64,000 bases of DNA, taken from positions 1,088,916 through 1,152,915 of the forward strand of contig NZ_LMLP01000001.1 of NCBI RefSeq assembly GCF_001421965.1. The letters are read 5' to 3'. Below are positions 44,307-53,822 of this stretch, one piece after another. The position numbers were made by a program, and so were the translations under genes. The notes below the pieces were generated by a model that ran no database searches, was not told the DNA's origin, and was given only the letters and a program-made list of their open reading frames with translations. Numbering within the stretch: position 1 is the stretch's first letter; each line of letters opens with the position of its first letter. Source of the stretch: Sphingomonas sp. Leaf67 (GTDB lineage Bacteria; Pseudomonadota; Alphaproteobacteria; Sphingomonadales; Sphingomonadaceae).

Positions 44307-45504
44307 TGGGAACTTCCCCTTCACCCGCCTTGGCTACACGGCCAAGCTGGCGGCTGACTGTTGATTTGTCCTTGCCGGCGATCTCGCCGATATCGGCCAT
44401 GGAAAAGTCGAGGATCGGATCATCGCGCATCGCCCGGAACAGAGTGCCGGGGTCGTCGAACAGCAATGCCCGCCGTTCGCTTTGAACCCGCGCCGCGTTC
44501 AGTGTCGCGAACTGGCGCAATGTGTCCAAAAGTCCGCGCTTGTCCTCATCGCGCAGTGTGGTCGCCTTTTTGTATGTGCGGACGAGCGACTCGATCTCCG
44601 CCCCAGTCGAGCCCTCCGTGAACCAGGAAATCAGCCGCAAATGGCTGTCCGGCGCCTTTACAGGCGGCATGAAATGCGCGGCAATCGCCTTGCGGATTTC
44701 GAAGTCGGGCTTGGGGATTTCGAGCTGGACCTCGAAGCGCCTCCAGACGGCTGTGTCCAGCAGCTTGGGGTGGTTGGTGATGCCGATCGTAAAGCCCACG
44801 TCGCGGCGTATATCGAGGTTTTGCAGGAGCGCGTTCACCACCCGCTTGATCTCACCGACTTCCTGCGGGTCATCCCGAACCTTCGCGATGGCGTCGAACT
44901 CGTCCAGCAGCAAAACGCAGCGATGGCGGTTCGCAAAGGAGAACAGGTTGCCAATATTGCGCGCCGTCGTGCCCAGAAACGATGACACGAGGCCATCTAG
45001 CTTTACCAGCACCACGGGCAGGTCAAGCTGCTGGGCGATCCAGAGTGCCAAGCGGGTCTTGCCCGTTCCAGGGACGCCGTAGATAAGGCACGTCTTCGAT
45101 GGCCGGATATCGATCTCGGCGAGGGCGTCGAAATTGACCCATTCGTCGATGATCGTATCGATGGCCTGACTGACGGTCGCGTTGAACAAGGGGGGCGTTG
45201 ACTGGATGTCGGCTGGAAACATGACGTCAGCCAGCGGGGCCGACGTTTCGCGATCAACAGGCACCGGTGTGTTGCGGGTCAGAGGCTCGCCGAAAATCTG
45301 AGCCCTAGAGCGTTCGATGCGGCTCGGGGCCAACTCCTTGGTGCGCTCTGCCGTTGTCAGGATGCCGGCCAAGGTGGCCGCCTGCTTTTGTTCGCCATCC
45401 TTAGCCAAGGCATCGCGCAAACGTTCGACTTGCTTGCGCAGGGCTGGCGACGCATCGGCCATGGCGGCGCGGCAGAGGGCTTGGATGATAGTGAAATGTT
45501 CCAT
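44299..45504 (-). CDS. ietA: AAA ATPase of an ietAS-type system
   Basis: 401 residues. A helical N-terminal domain precedes an AAA core: Walker A LIYGVPGTGKTRLALW, Walker B CVLLLDEFDAIAK, sensor-1 TIGITNHP and the arginine finger in AVWRRFEVQL. C-terminal lid and an HTH-like DIGEIAGKDKSTVSRQLG follow. It heads the minus-strand operon with the protease. It probably recognises or unfolds a target and controls IetS. Confidence 0.88.
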   Translation of the reverse strand: MEHFTIIQALCRAAMADASPALRKQVERLRDALAKDGEQKQAATLAGILTTAERTKELAPSRIERSRAQIFGEPLTRNTPVPVDRETSAPLADVMFPADIQSTPPLFNATVSQAIDTIIDEWVNFDALAEIDIRPSKTCLIYGVPGTGKTRLALWIAQQLDLPVVLVKLDGLVSSFLGTTARNIGNLFSFANRHRCVLLLDEFDAIAKVRDDPQEVGEIKRVVNALLQNLDIRRDVGFTIGITNHPKLLDTAVWRRFEVQLEIPKPDFEIRKAIAAHFMPPVKAPDSHLRLISWFTEGSTGAEIESLVRTYKKATTLRDEDKRGLLDTLRQFATLNAARVQSERRALLFDDPGTLFRAMRDDPILDFSMADIGEIAGKDKSTVSRQLGRVAKAGEGEVPNG

Positions 45505-45564
45505 AATTTATCCTGGGCGCGTTGCACGGTTGCGCCATTTTGGTGCGTGTATATCGAGAAAACG

Positions 45565-45593
45565 TGCATTGCAATATCAAATCGTTGCATTGC
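45565..45593. promoter_or_regulatory. direct repeats TGCATTGC upstream of ietA
   Basis: TGCATTGC occurs at 45565-45572 and again at 45586-45593, exactly 21 bp apart (two helical turns), 61-89 bp upstream of the ietA start. The related GTTGC core recurs nearby. Together with the AT-rich stretch this is the likely promoter/operator of the operon. Confidence 0.4.
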
Positions 45594-45781
45594 TACGCGG
45601 TAATGGTGCGCATATTTGACTATACGTTGCGTGGTTGAAGGGTTTCCATGCGCGGTGGGCTCCGTCGCTTATGTGGCGGCGGTGCACTGACGGGCGGTCG
45701 CCGCGACTACGCCGAAATGCGTCGCGAAAGATCCATCGATCAGGTAGGCTTGTCTTCAGGCCAATCTAGTTGGTGGAGACG

Positions 45782-46537
45782 ATGAAGTTTTATCGGCAAA
45801 AGGAATGGAAGACTTACTGCGTCGAGAAAATTAAACTGCATGGCGGTCAGTGCTCCCATTGTCTTCGCACCGCTCCGGACGTCGTTCTGCAGGTACATCA
45901 CCGCCATTACGTCAAAGGCCGTTTGCCGTGGGATTATCCCTATGACGAATGTGACGTGCTTTGCCGGGGATGCTATGCCAAGGAACATGGTATCATCATG
46001 CCGTCGAAAGACTGGGAATTTATCGGCGAAGACGATCTTGGCGGATTGGATGGCGAATGCGAGTATTGCGGGAAGGAACTACGCTACACCCACATGGTCA
46101 CGCATCCGAATTGGGGAACGATGATCGTCGGCGAAAAATGCTGCGACAATTTGACTGAAAGCACAGTAGGTAGCGAGCAACACGTTGAATTTTCGAATTA
46201 CGTCCACCGTCGCAAGACGTTCATCAATTCACCAAAGTGGTGCATCTTGCCAGGCGGCGAAAGGTTCATTGAGCGGGCGGGCATAGCGATCGAGATTGTA
46301 CCAGCCCATGATGGCTCGTTCCGGTTCAATCTGGATAACGTGAAAGGCCAGGGCATACATGCGACGCTGCTGGATGCCCAGATTAGTGCCTTTGACTATG
46401 TCGAAAGCGGAAAAGCGTCTGAATTTCTGGCCGAACGCCGACGCCGACTGACAGAACACAACGCGGTTAACGGCGCTATTTTCTCCGGTCAGATACACGT
46501 CAGCCGTGACTCCAAGAATTTTCGCACCCAGAGATGA
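45782..46537 (+). CDS. HNH-like endonuclease-type protein with a second zinc domain
   Basis: 251 residues from ATG 45782, with GTGGAGACG upstream. The N-terminal 70 residues form a Cys4 HNH-like domain: GGQCSHCLRTAPDVVLQVHH, RHYVKGRLPW and VLCRGCYAKEHG. Residues about 90-125 make a second Cys4 site: GECEYCGKELRYTHMVTHPN and IVGEKCCDNL. The rest is helical and basic. Divergent from ietAS and convergent with the STAND operon; it may be an independent nuclease or belong to one of them. Catalytic Asn is not certain. Confidence 0.65.
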   Translation: MKFYRQKEWKTYCVEKIKLHGGQCSHCLRTAPDVVLQVHHRHYVKGRLPWDYPYDECDVLCRGCYAKEHGIIMPSKDWEFIGEDDLGGLDGECEYCGKELRYTHMVTHPNWGTMIVGEKCCDNLTESTVGSEQHVEFSNYVHRRKTFINSPKWCILPGGERFIERAGIAIEIVPAHDGSFRFNLDNVKGQGIHATLLDAQISAFDYVESGKASEFLAERRRRLTEHNAVNGAIFSGQIHVSRDSKNFRTQR

Positions 46538-47018
46538 ACGGTCGACGCGTGCTGTTTCGTAACTTGATCACACACCGACTTACCCACCAGTCATGATAAG
46601 CAGAACGTCCGCACCTCAGTGCTGCAAATCGGCGGTTGAACGGCTGCAAATGGGTCGCCACCCGACCGGCAGCTTATGGGCCAGAAGCCGCCATACCGTT
46701 GAGCCACAAGGAACGGCAGCAAAGTCCCACTTCTTGCCGATCAGGCCTATCGGCGGTTGTCGACCAGATATTGCCGTTCACGTCTGATGGGGCGAACGTC
46801 CGGGTCTGACAGGAGCTGCCAATCGAGCATCATAAAGCCGGCGGTCGGCAGCCGCTCAGACATTGTCGTTCGGCGCGTCGCCATGGCTTCTCGAACTTGC
46901 GATTCGGGAAGCCGCTACTAGGACGGATATGGTATGTATACATGTGACCGGACATGCTGGCGCGACTGTCGTAGCGTTTGTGTTTGCCCAGCGATTCCGA
47001 CGCAAGCGCAATGCGCGC
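46538..47018. other. 480-bp gap between defence operons, repeat-like but no gene
   Basis: No frame here has a family pattern. The segment from about 46592 to 46861 contains GAACGTCCG twice (approximate) and stretches such as GGCAGCTTATGG and GGAGCTGCCAATCG that resemble dispersed intergenic repeats of sphingomonads. This could be a decayed repeat cluster or a regulatory RNA; I cannot decide. Confidence 0.35.
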
Positions 47019-50000
47019 TCAATCCAGGCTGAGGTGCACCGCGTCCAGCAAGACGACTAGCGCCGGCAAGAAGGCGGCAGGCACGCGGTGTCGGCGTAGA
47101 TGGGCCGCCCGCCTGAATCTATTGTCCATAAGGGTGGCTATTCTAATCGCCTGATCATAGCGCTCGACCAGCATCTGGAGCAGACGATGAGGATCACCAT
47201 CGGGCGCCCAGCCGGCGAGATCTTCAGTAGCCGCTGTTTCTGGATCATGGCTTTCGCCCAGTCTCAGCACGCGGGCATGGAGCGCCCAGTCAAGGACAAG
47301 AGGAGCTTGAATGCTTCCAAATCCACTGGGATCGACAGGGCTCCATTGGTCGCGAAGCCACCCGGCGGGTTTACGTCCATAGCGCCAGTCGCCCGCAATC
47401 GCGCGGCGCCATCTTTCCGCTGACGTGGCTAGGGACCGCAGTTCGGCATGGGGTCGGAAGAAGACTGTCGCCTCGGCCCATTCGGCAAAGAGGCCAAGAC
47501 CAGCAATACCGGCGATGGGACTGTCGGACGGGGTGTTGAACCGGGCACCGTTGAACAGGCTGGACAGTCGACCGAGCCGCGCTTCATCGGCATGCGCTTG
47601 CTCTTCGATCCATTGGTTGCCCGGCTGGAGCGCTAAGTTGGCAGCGTAAAGGGCGTAAGGTGTGAGCGATGCGACCGCCATCGGGCCGGCCGGCACGTCG
47701 ATTGAACGCTCGTCGGCCAGCCGCTGGCGCATACGCTCGCGCGCTATGGTCTCGACCTGAAATCCAGCCGAGCCCTCATGGCCATCCACATAGTGGACGA
47801 GACAATAGTTTCGTGGGTCGGGCTCGCGATCATAGGCCACGCCGCGAGATGCTGCATCCAATGCCATGGATCGAAAGCCGAGAGCACCGATTCTGGCGAG
47901 TGAGCGCGGCTGCTGCTGGGCCTCTCCCAGGATAGACAGAAGCGGCCCATTCTGGAGCGCTCGCCCAATCTCTGAGCTTCCAGTCTCGGCCCACATTTCC
48001 AGGAGAGTGGCGCCCAGCATGGGGGGCATCATGGCGACATTGAAGGGCTCAGTCGGCCGGCGGACCCGGAGGCGCTGCCGCGCGCTATGCCATTCGCCGA
48101 CCCGCCAGTGAAATGCCATGATGGCGACGGACAGGTCACCATCCGGATCGATCTCACCTGCCTGGAGGACCCTTTCGACGACATAGCGGCATTCCCGCCA
48201 ATCCTGGCGCTCTATGAGCCCGATTATCTCGTGGGTGGCCTCTCGCTCATCCATTTGTCGGCCGCTTGACGCACTGGTGCGGAATTGCGCGCTGCGCCGG
48301 CCTGTAGAGCGCTGGAGCTCGGTTTGCGCTGTATCGGGAAGCTCCGCGATCATGTCCGGACTGAACTGGACTGCGATGCCGGGCGCGATGCGGGGGGGCC
48401 TGGCGCCCGAGCGCATGCGCTGCAGGCGGTGATACAGGGCATCGATGCGCGATGGATTATCCTCGCGGCGTGAAAACCAGCGCTCGGCCAACAGATCTAT
48501 GCGAGCGCATTGCTGGGGCTGTTCGATATAGAGTATCGGGAGCAGCACATGGCGCATGTCCGGCCGGTGGCGCACAAACCCCGGCTCGTCATCCGGGCCT
48601 ACCAACCAATGCTGGGCGGCAAGCTTTGTGAAGCAGGATAAGGCCGCGGCCTCGCTCAGCGGCGGGAGATTCAGCGCCGGTGCCAGAACCTCGCGCAGAA
48701 AGTCGGCATTGATACGCCGTGCGATGAGGCCCGGATTGGCAAGGGCAGACAGCAACGGATCGTCCAGCCGCGACAGGAGGAAACGATAAAGATAGGGCGC
48801 TGTGATCTGCCGGTCGATCGCTTGGTCAGGGAGGGCAGCGCCGCCAAAGCGGCGCACGCATTCGGCCGCCAAGCGTAGCACGAGCGGATTGCCGTCAGCG
48901 ATATCCTGTATATGGCCGCGGCTTGATCCAGGAACCTCAAGGCTTGCCAGCATCTGGGCCGCCGAGGCGTCATCCAGCCCTTTAAGGGCGATCAGCAGGC
49001 CGATGCGGTCGGGACAGCTGTCGAGCGCTTCTCCGCGGCCCGCAGCGAGAATATGCAGCGGTTTCACCCCCGCGTTTACAAGGTGGTCAATCCATTCGAA
49101 CAGTGCGACGGGATGCTGCTCGCCGCGTCCGCGCAAGACCTCAAGCGTGTCGAGTATGAGCATCACGGGACGGCCCGATGTAGCGACGGCCTCGCCAATG
49201 GCATGGCCAAGGCGAGTGGGAAATTTAGACGCATCGGGGGCGATGAATTGCTCGCTGCCTTGCTCGACCCTCCCAGCGACGAGCCGCGCTTCGGCGAGCG
49301 CGGCGCTGTCCGGGCTGATTTGGGCGCTGACCTGGCGCGCCAATTCCATGGTGAGGCGCAAGAGGTCGAGGATGGTGAGGCCTGCCCGATCGAAATCGAG
49401 GCGCACCACAATCGGGGCTTCCTCAGCCTCGATCCGCTGGACGGTCTCTTCGAGGAGTGCGGATTTTCCAATGCCGGGAATGCCGCCGATATAGGCGGCG
49501 CGGGCGCGCGGCTGGTCGAGGCCCTGCTTGAACCAGTCCAGCAGCGCCGTCATTTCTTCAACGCGCCCGACAAAGAGCTGTTCGGTCACAAACCGGCGCC
49601 GTTCGTCGCGCTCAAAGCTGTGTAGGCGGGATTTGGCAGCGGCCAGGAAGCGCATCAAGGCTCCGCCGGCGCGCTCGATCGCCGTCACGATCGCTGCAAT
49701 TCGCGCCTGATCGACACCGGGATCGGCAATGTCGCGCTCGACGACGGTTTCGGCGAAATCGCCGGTGCCAAGCGCGGCTGCAAGCAGCTGGCGTGTTTCG
49801 GGATCATAGCCCAAGGCCATGCGCTGCCCGACCGCAGCGCTCAGCGCGCCGGATTCACGCAAGCTAGTAAGGACGAACCGGCGTTCATTGGAGCGCAGCA
49901 GCCACCGTCCTGAATCATCAAGATCGACATCGCAGGCTTCGGCGAGGGCCGATGCAACCACGGCCGCAAGGCCCGGGCTCTGAAGGGCTTCGCGCGGCAG

Positions 50001-50090
50001 CGCGTCGTGAAGCGTGAAGCGACCCGACAGGGCCGCGAAGCGCTTTGCCGCATCGATAAGGGCGATCGTAGCCTTAGGAAGCGCACTCAT
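47019..50090 (-). CDS. STAND-type NTPase of a lipase-trypsin-STAND operon
   Basis: 1023 residues. An N-terminal helical region (1-170) is followed by AAA_16-like start FVGRVEEM, Walker A YIGGIPGIGKSALLEE (about 200-215), Walker B VMLILDTLEVLRG (about 309-321), and a sensor region LHILAAGRGEALD. After residue 480 the protein is a long helical array, the usual sensor arm of STAND proteins. It should oligomerise on recognising an invader and activate effectors in the same operon. Its ATG overlaps the trypsin gene stop by 4 nt. No toxic domain is fused to it, so the effector must be encoded by its partners. Confidence 0.82.
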   Translation of the reverse strand: MSALPKATIALIDAAKRFAALSGRFTLHDALPREALQSPGLAAVVASALAEACDVDLDDSGRWLLRSNERRFVLTSLRESGALSAAVGQRMALGYDPETRQLLAAALGTGDFAETVVERDIADPGVDQARIAAIVTAIERAGGALMRFLAAAKSRLHSFERDERRRFVTEQLFVGRVEEMTALLDWFKQGLDQPRARAAYIGGIPGIGKSALLEETVQRIEAEEAPIVVRLDFDRAGLTILDLLRLTMELARQVSAQISPDSAALAEARLVAGRVEQGSEQFIAPDASKFPTRLGHAIGEAVATSGRPVMLILDTLEVLRGRGEQHPVALFEWIDHLVNAGVKPLHILAAGRGEALDSCPDRIGLLIALKGLDDASAAQMLASLEVPGSSRGHIQDIADGNPLVLRLAAECVRRFGGAALPDQAIDRQITAPYLYRFLLSRLDDPLLSALANPGLIARRINADFLREVLAPALNLPPLSEAAALSCFTKLAAQHWLVGPDDEPGFVRHRPDMRHVLLPILYIEQPQQCARIDLLAERWFSRREDNPSRIDALYHRLQRMRSGARPPRIAPGIAVQFSPDMIAELPDTAQTELQRSTGRRSAQFRTSASSGRQMDEREATHEIIGLIERQDWRECRYVVERVLQAGEIDPDGDLSVAIMAFHWRVGEWHSARQRLRVRRPTEPFNVAMMPPMLGATLLEMWAETGSSEIGRALQNGPLLSILGEAQQQPRSLARIGALGFRSMALDAASRGVAYDREPDPRNYCLVHYVDGHEGSAGFQVETIARERMRQRLADERSIDVPAGPMAVASLTPYALYAANLALQPGNQWIEEQAHADEARLGRLSSLFNGARFNTPSDSPIAGIAGLGLFAEWAEATVFFRPHAELRSLATSAERWRRAIAGDWRYGRKPAGWLRDQWSPVDPSGFGSIQAPLVLDWALHARVLRLGESHDPETAATEDLAGWAPDGDPHRLLQMLVERYDQAIRIATLMDNRFRRAAHLRRHRVPAAFLPALVVLLDAVHLSLD

Positions 50091-51871
50091 AGCGCGCCTG
50101 CCTGCACAGTCGCGGTCTCGGCAAAAAGCGCACGTATCGCTGGCCGCAGGCGTTCGGCGGCCTGTTCGGCAAGCCAGGGCGCGAGGATTCCGTTGCTATG
50201 GGGAAGATCGGCGAGGGCCAGTTGAGTGAGTTCGGCGATGCGTTCCATACTGAGCGTCTTGCCGGCAGCGAGCGACGCATCGCTCAGAAAAGCGGTGATA
50301 TCGCTTGGCGCAAAGCCGGAAATATAGTCCGTGACAAGACCCGGCCGGCTCTCGGCACGCGCCTGGGCGGCATTGGCATAGTCAGCGCCCGGTAGCGGAA
50401 CCGCCTCGAAACCGGCAATCACGATCCGCACCCGTGGGAGGAGAATGAGCTGATCGACAAAGGCTTCGAGGGTTGAACGTATCTCATCGCCAAAAGCCAA
50501 AGCGGGATGGTCGAAATAGAGCCAGAGGCGCTGATCGATTGGCTCGAGCGCGCTGTTAATAGCGAGCGCGAGGCGGCGCCCGCGATCAGCCCCGATCGCC
50601 TCGGGCTGCGTTTGGCCTTTGGCAACCCCTTCTACGGCTGCGGGCGCGTCGACCGGGAGACCGCAGGCTGTCACACGCGATGCGATATAGCTGACTAGAT
50701 CTTCAACGAGCGTCTCGAAACTGAGGCGGCACAGGCGCGCAGAGGGGTCGCGCGCTACCAGACGGTCGAGGATACGGTAGCTGAACGCCAGGCCGCTCGT
50801 ATCAGCGGTCGGGTCAGCACGCTTGACGCGAATGCCGCGAATGGGTCCGTCACGCGATGCCGCCGCAAAGCCATCAAAGAAGCTCGATCGCCCTAGGATG
50901 AATTCGCCATCTGGAGAGCCATCAAGGGACCAGACACGCGGCGGCGCAATATCATTGGCGACGATCCGGGCGACATCGGCATGAAAGCAGCTTGCCGGCA
51001 CCAGCCTGCCACGGTTTGTTTCCCCCCTGCCCTGGTGGATTCCCATGATCGCATAAGCGCTGTCGAAACAGCCACCGCCCGAAGAGCCGCGATCCGTCCC
51101 GACGCTATGCGACCACCGGGATTTCAGGCCGCGCAGGCGGCCGATAGAGCCCAAGCCAATCTCGGGACCGACACCCAGGGGATAATGGACAACAACGATA
51201 GCCGCGCCATTCGCATAGGCCTGGGGCGCTTTAGCGAGGCGTGCCATTCCGAAGGCGGGGCCGACCGCGCGTTCGAGCTGCAGAACCGCAAAATCCGAGA
51301 AGCCGGCCAGCTCTGCCTCATCGACGGGTAATTTATAGGCATATTCGTTGAGGCTGCATTTGGAGAAAGAAACGGGCGGGAAGACCGCGCTCATGACCTG
51401 GCCGTCGGAAAGGCGCACCTTGATCGTGGGCGGCGGGACAGGGGCTGCGGCATCGGGCGCAACGCTTGTGATGACGTGCCAGGAGGTCAGCACCGAGGTC
51501 GGCCCGATGAGGACGCCCGATCCCACAGGCTGGGTGCCGCGTTCGATCCGGCAATGAAAGCCGCTAAGGCGCCGGCAAAAGTCCTGAAAGTCTTTGAGAT
51601 CCTTGCCCGGTGGCAGGGGCGGCGGCGGTGAAAAGTCGATCGGCACCCCATGAACCGCCAAGGCGCGCGCGAATATGTCAAGACGCCCTGTCGACTCCAG
51701 GACTGTCCGCCACGCTTCTCCCACATTGCCGTCGTAGAATGCCGCCAGCCCGTTGAGCGCTGCGGCATTGAGCGGCGGCTTTGCGTCGCCGAGTTGCATC
51801 GCGGACAGTGCAAGGGCGGCCTTGTCGGGATAGATCCTCACCGCATTTTCGATATCCGCTGGCACCCACAT
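50087..51871 (-). CDS. trypsin-like protease with N-terminal adaptor-like and C-terminal STAND-like domains
   Basis: 594 residues without a signal peptide. Residues 1-85 form a small helical domain typical in size of effector-associated domains (EADs), which pair proteins in NTP-dependent conflict systems. Residues 105-300 are a chymotrypsin-fold protease: His132 in TSWHVITSV, Asp193 in GFSDFAVLQL and Ser264 in DRGSSGGGCF. Residues 325-590 read like an inactive STAND domain (a LSFETLVEDLVSYIA region and WLYFDHPALAFGDEIRSTLE, without a P-loop). This suggests an intracellular protease that links the STAND NTPase to the lipase. It lies 3 bp after the lipase gene and overlaps the NTPase gene. Confidence 0.78.
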   Translation of the reverse strand: MWVPADIENAVRIYPDKAALALSAMQLGDAKPPLNAAALNGLAAFYDGNVGEAWRTVLESTGRLDIFARALAVHGVPIDFSPPPPLPPGKDLKDFQDFCRRLSGFHCRIERGTQPVGSGVLIGPTSVLTSWHVITSVAPDAAAPVPPPTIKVRLSDGQVMSAVFPPVSFSKCSLNEYAYKLPVDEAELAGFSDFAVLQLERAVGPAFGMARLAKAPQAYANGAAIVVVHYPLGVGPEIGLGSIGRLRGLKSRWSHSVGTDRGSSGGGCFDSAYAIMGIHQGRGETNRGRLVPASCFHADVARIVANDIAPPRVWSLDGSPDGEFILGRSSFFDGFAAASRDGPIRGIRVKRADPTADTSGLAFSYRILDRLVARDPSARLCRLSFETLVEDLVSYIASRVTACGLPVDAPAAVEGVAKGQTQPEAIGADRGRRLALAINSALEPIDQRLWLYFDHPALAFGDEIRSTLEAFVDQLILLPRVRIVIAGFEAVPLPGADYANAAQARAESRPGLVTDYISGFAPSDITAFLSDASLAAGKTLSMERIAELTQLALADLPHSNGILAPWLAEQAAERLRPAIRALFAETATVQAGAL

Positions 51872-51874
51872 GGA

Positions 51875-53245
51875 TCAGCTTGCATCCTGCTCTTCAGCAA
51901 AGACGCTGAATGCGACCGGTTGGGCGACGTTGGGGGACCCTGAGAACTGCAGGACATAGTGCCCGGGCTCAGTGATAGGTTTCAGGCGGAAATGGAGCCG
52001 CGTGAACGGTGCCCCTGCATAGCGTATCGGTATGCGCTGGACCTCAATGTCCTGGTCCGTTTCCATGTCGGGCTTCTTCATCAGCACGAGGGCGCCATCG
52101 ATCTCGGTGAGGCAACCTTCCTTGTTGATCGCGCTCAGGACAACCTCGATGGTCGACCCGCTTTCGATGATGGGGGCTTCTAGCGTGAGCCTTGCCTCAT
52201 CGCCCACGGCCTCCAGCGCATAACCCTCGTCAAAGCCCAATAAGCGCGCAAAGACGCGGTGAAAAGGGTCGCCGGCAAAGGCGGTCGAATGCTCATTAAC
52301 GGCGATATGATGCTGGCCGAGGACCGGCAGCGCGCTGGTGAGGGGTACGGTTCCGTCTCCGGCCTCGTCAGTCCGGGTGACCACTGACCTTGGAAGGTCC
52401 AACTCCCCCAGCCCCTTTGTGAAGAGATTGACGCGTGTGACCGTGCGGTGCCCGCTGCCAGCAAAGTAGAAATATCGGATATGGGCGGCGCGGCGGCCGG
52501 CATGGAGCCGCACATGAACCGCGCGCGTGCGCTCGAGGAGCGCCGTCTTGAGGCCCAGCTTTTCCGCAGTGGCGGGATCATAAATGTCGAGGGGCGTAAG
52601 TGTCAGGCTGGACTGGTTCCAGCAGCATAAATCGCCTGGCGCAGGCAGCAGTTGATAGGCAGACGGGTAGCCATCCTGCCTTGCGATCCAAGCAAAGTCA
52701 GCCTTGCTGATGCCCATGGCGCTGTCGAGGCCGAGGACACGGGCGAGCGCGAGCGGTGCACCCAGATGCGGAGTTGCAATGGCTATGAACTGGTCGATCG
52801 CCGCGAACCAGGGCTTGGCCTGCATGGCGGGGTCTTCGAGGATGAGCCGCGTGACAAGCCCGCCCATGCTATGGGCGACCAGCGTGATTTTTGAGGCGCC
52901 ATCGGCATGGGCCTTTGCGATGAGTGTCTCGAGTTGACCGGCTACGGTGAAAAGATCAAGCCGCCAGTCATAGGGAAAGGCAAGCAGACGATTCTGCTGC
53001 CCGGTTTCGGTGAAGCCCAGATGGTCAAGCTGATCGAACAGGCCGCTGTAAAATTGCACGCATAGCACATGACGGATGATCTTTGTCGGGCGCACTCTGG
53101 GATCAACGAGCTTGTCGCGGCGCTTATAGCCGAATTTTGTCTCCAGCGGCGTTGGTGGCCAGACCATCTCGCCTTTTCCGCCGTCGAGGGCAGGAAGTTC
53201 GAGCGCAGTACCCATGATCCCAGGGATGACGATGACGATGTGCAT
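51875..53245 (-). CDS. cytosolic LCAT-like phospholipase, putative effector
   Basis: 456 residues of the lecithin:cholesterol acyltransferase-like alpha/beta-hydrolase family. Oxyanion motif IPGIMGTALE (residues 7-16), FPYDWRLD (90-97), nucleophile Ser126 in VAHSMGGLV, Asp297 in EAGDGTVPLTS and His319 in VNEHSTAF. A C-terminal beta-sandwich of about 100 residues follows. There is no signal peptide, so it stays in the cytoplasm next to the inner membrane. The family cuts phospholipid or acyl esters. As first gene of the operon with a protease and a STAND NTPase it fits the role of a membrane-damaging effector. Confidence 0.82.
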   Translation of the reverse strand: MHIVIVIPGIMGTALELPALDGGKGEMVWPPTPLETKFGYKRRDKLVDPRVRPTKIIRHVLCVQFYSGLFDQLDHLGFTETGQQNRLLAFPYDWRLDLFTVAGQLETLIAKAHADGASKITLVAHSMGGLVTRLILEDPAMQAKPWFAAIDQFIAIATPHLGAPLALARVLGLDSAMGISKADFAWIARQDGYPSAYQLLPAPGDLCCWNQSSLTLTPLDIYDPATAEKLGLKTALLERTRAVHVRLHAGRRAAHIRYFYFAGSGHRTVTRVNLFTKGLGELDLPRSVVTRTDEAGDGTVPLTSALPVLGQHHIAVNEHSTAFAGDPFHRVFARLLGFDEGYALEAVGDEARLTLEAPIIESGSTIEVVLSAINKEGCLTEIDGALVLMKKPDMETDQDIEVQRIPIRYAGAPFTRLHFRLKPITEPGHYVLQFSGSPNVAQPVAFSVFAEEQDAS

Positions 53246-53822
53246 CGATTATGGCCCCACCATTTCGTATCGATGGCGCAAGCCGCCATCCCCAGACGCC
53301 AAAAATCTCTCAACAAGATGACAGGTGCAATAGAATTCTGATCCATCCTGACAATTTATTCACAGCGCCCACTATTTGAGTTTTGCTTTTCCGCGTCACG
53401 CCGACGCGTCATCATCGGGCATGGCCGGCGCGCCCCTTCCTATCAATCCCTTTGGCTATGCAGATCACAGGCCTTTTGCCGCATTTGGCGTCGAGCTTGT
53501 CTATGGCCGACAGCCGATGGCTCGCTCATTCAGATTTCCCAGGCACGGCGCGGGCTTGCTTGCGCGTGCACATGCCCGGCATGTGGGTGGCCCCCATCGC
53601 GCACAAGGGGCGCAAAGGTCGAGTATTTCGGCCATCAGACGAAGGTGGTTTTCGAAAGAGAGGCCACACGGCGAGAAGTGGTGAGAGGGCGCTTGGCGGC
53701 CCTGCTACATTTGACCGGCAGGTTTTGAGGCAAGCTGACATTCTGCGGCGGGCATGGGGATGACGGGTTTGTCCCTCACTTCTCGCCAGTCTCGCCATTG
53801 CTGATCAATGCGCCGAGCGGAC

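Noticed and set aside
53376..53798. Overlapping frames of 90-126 residues after the lipase operon
   Set aside because: Low-complexity Arg/Pro/His translations on both strands, no ribosome sites, no recognised motif.
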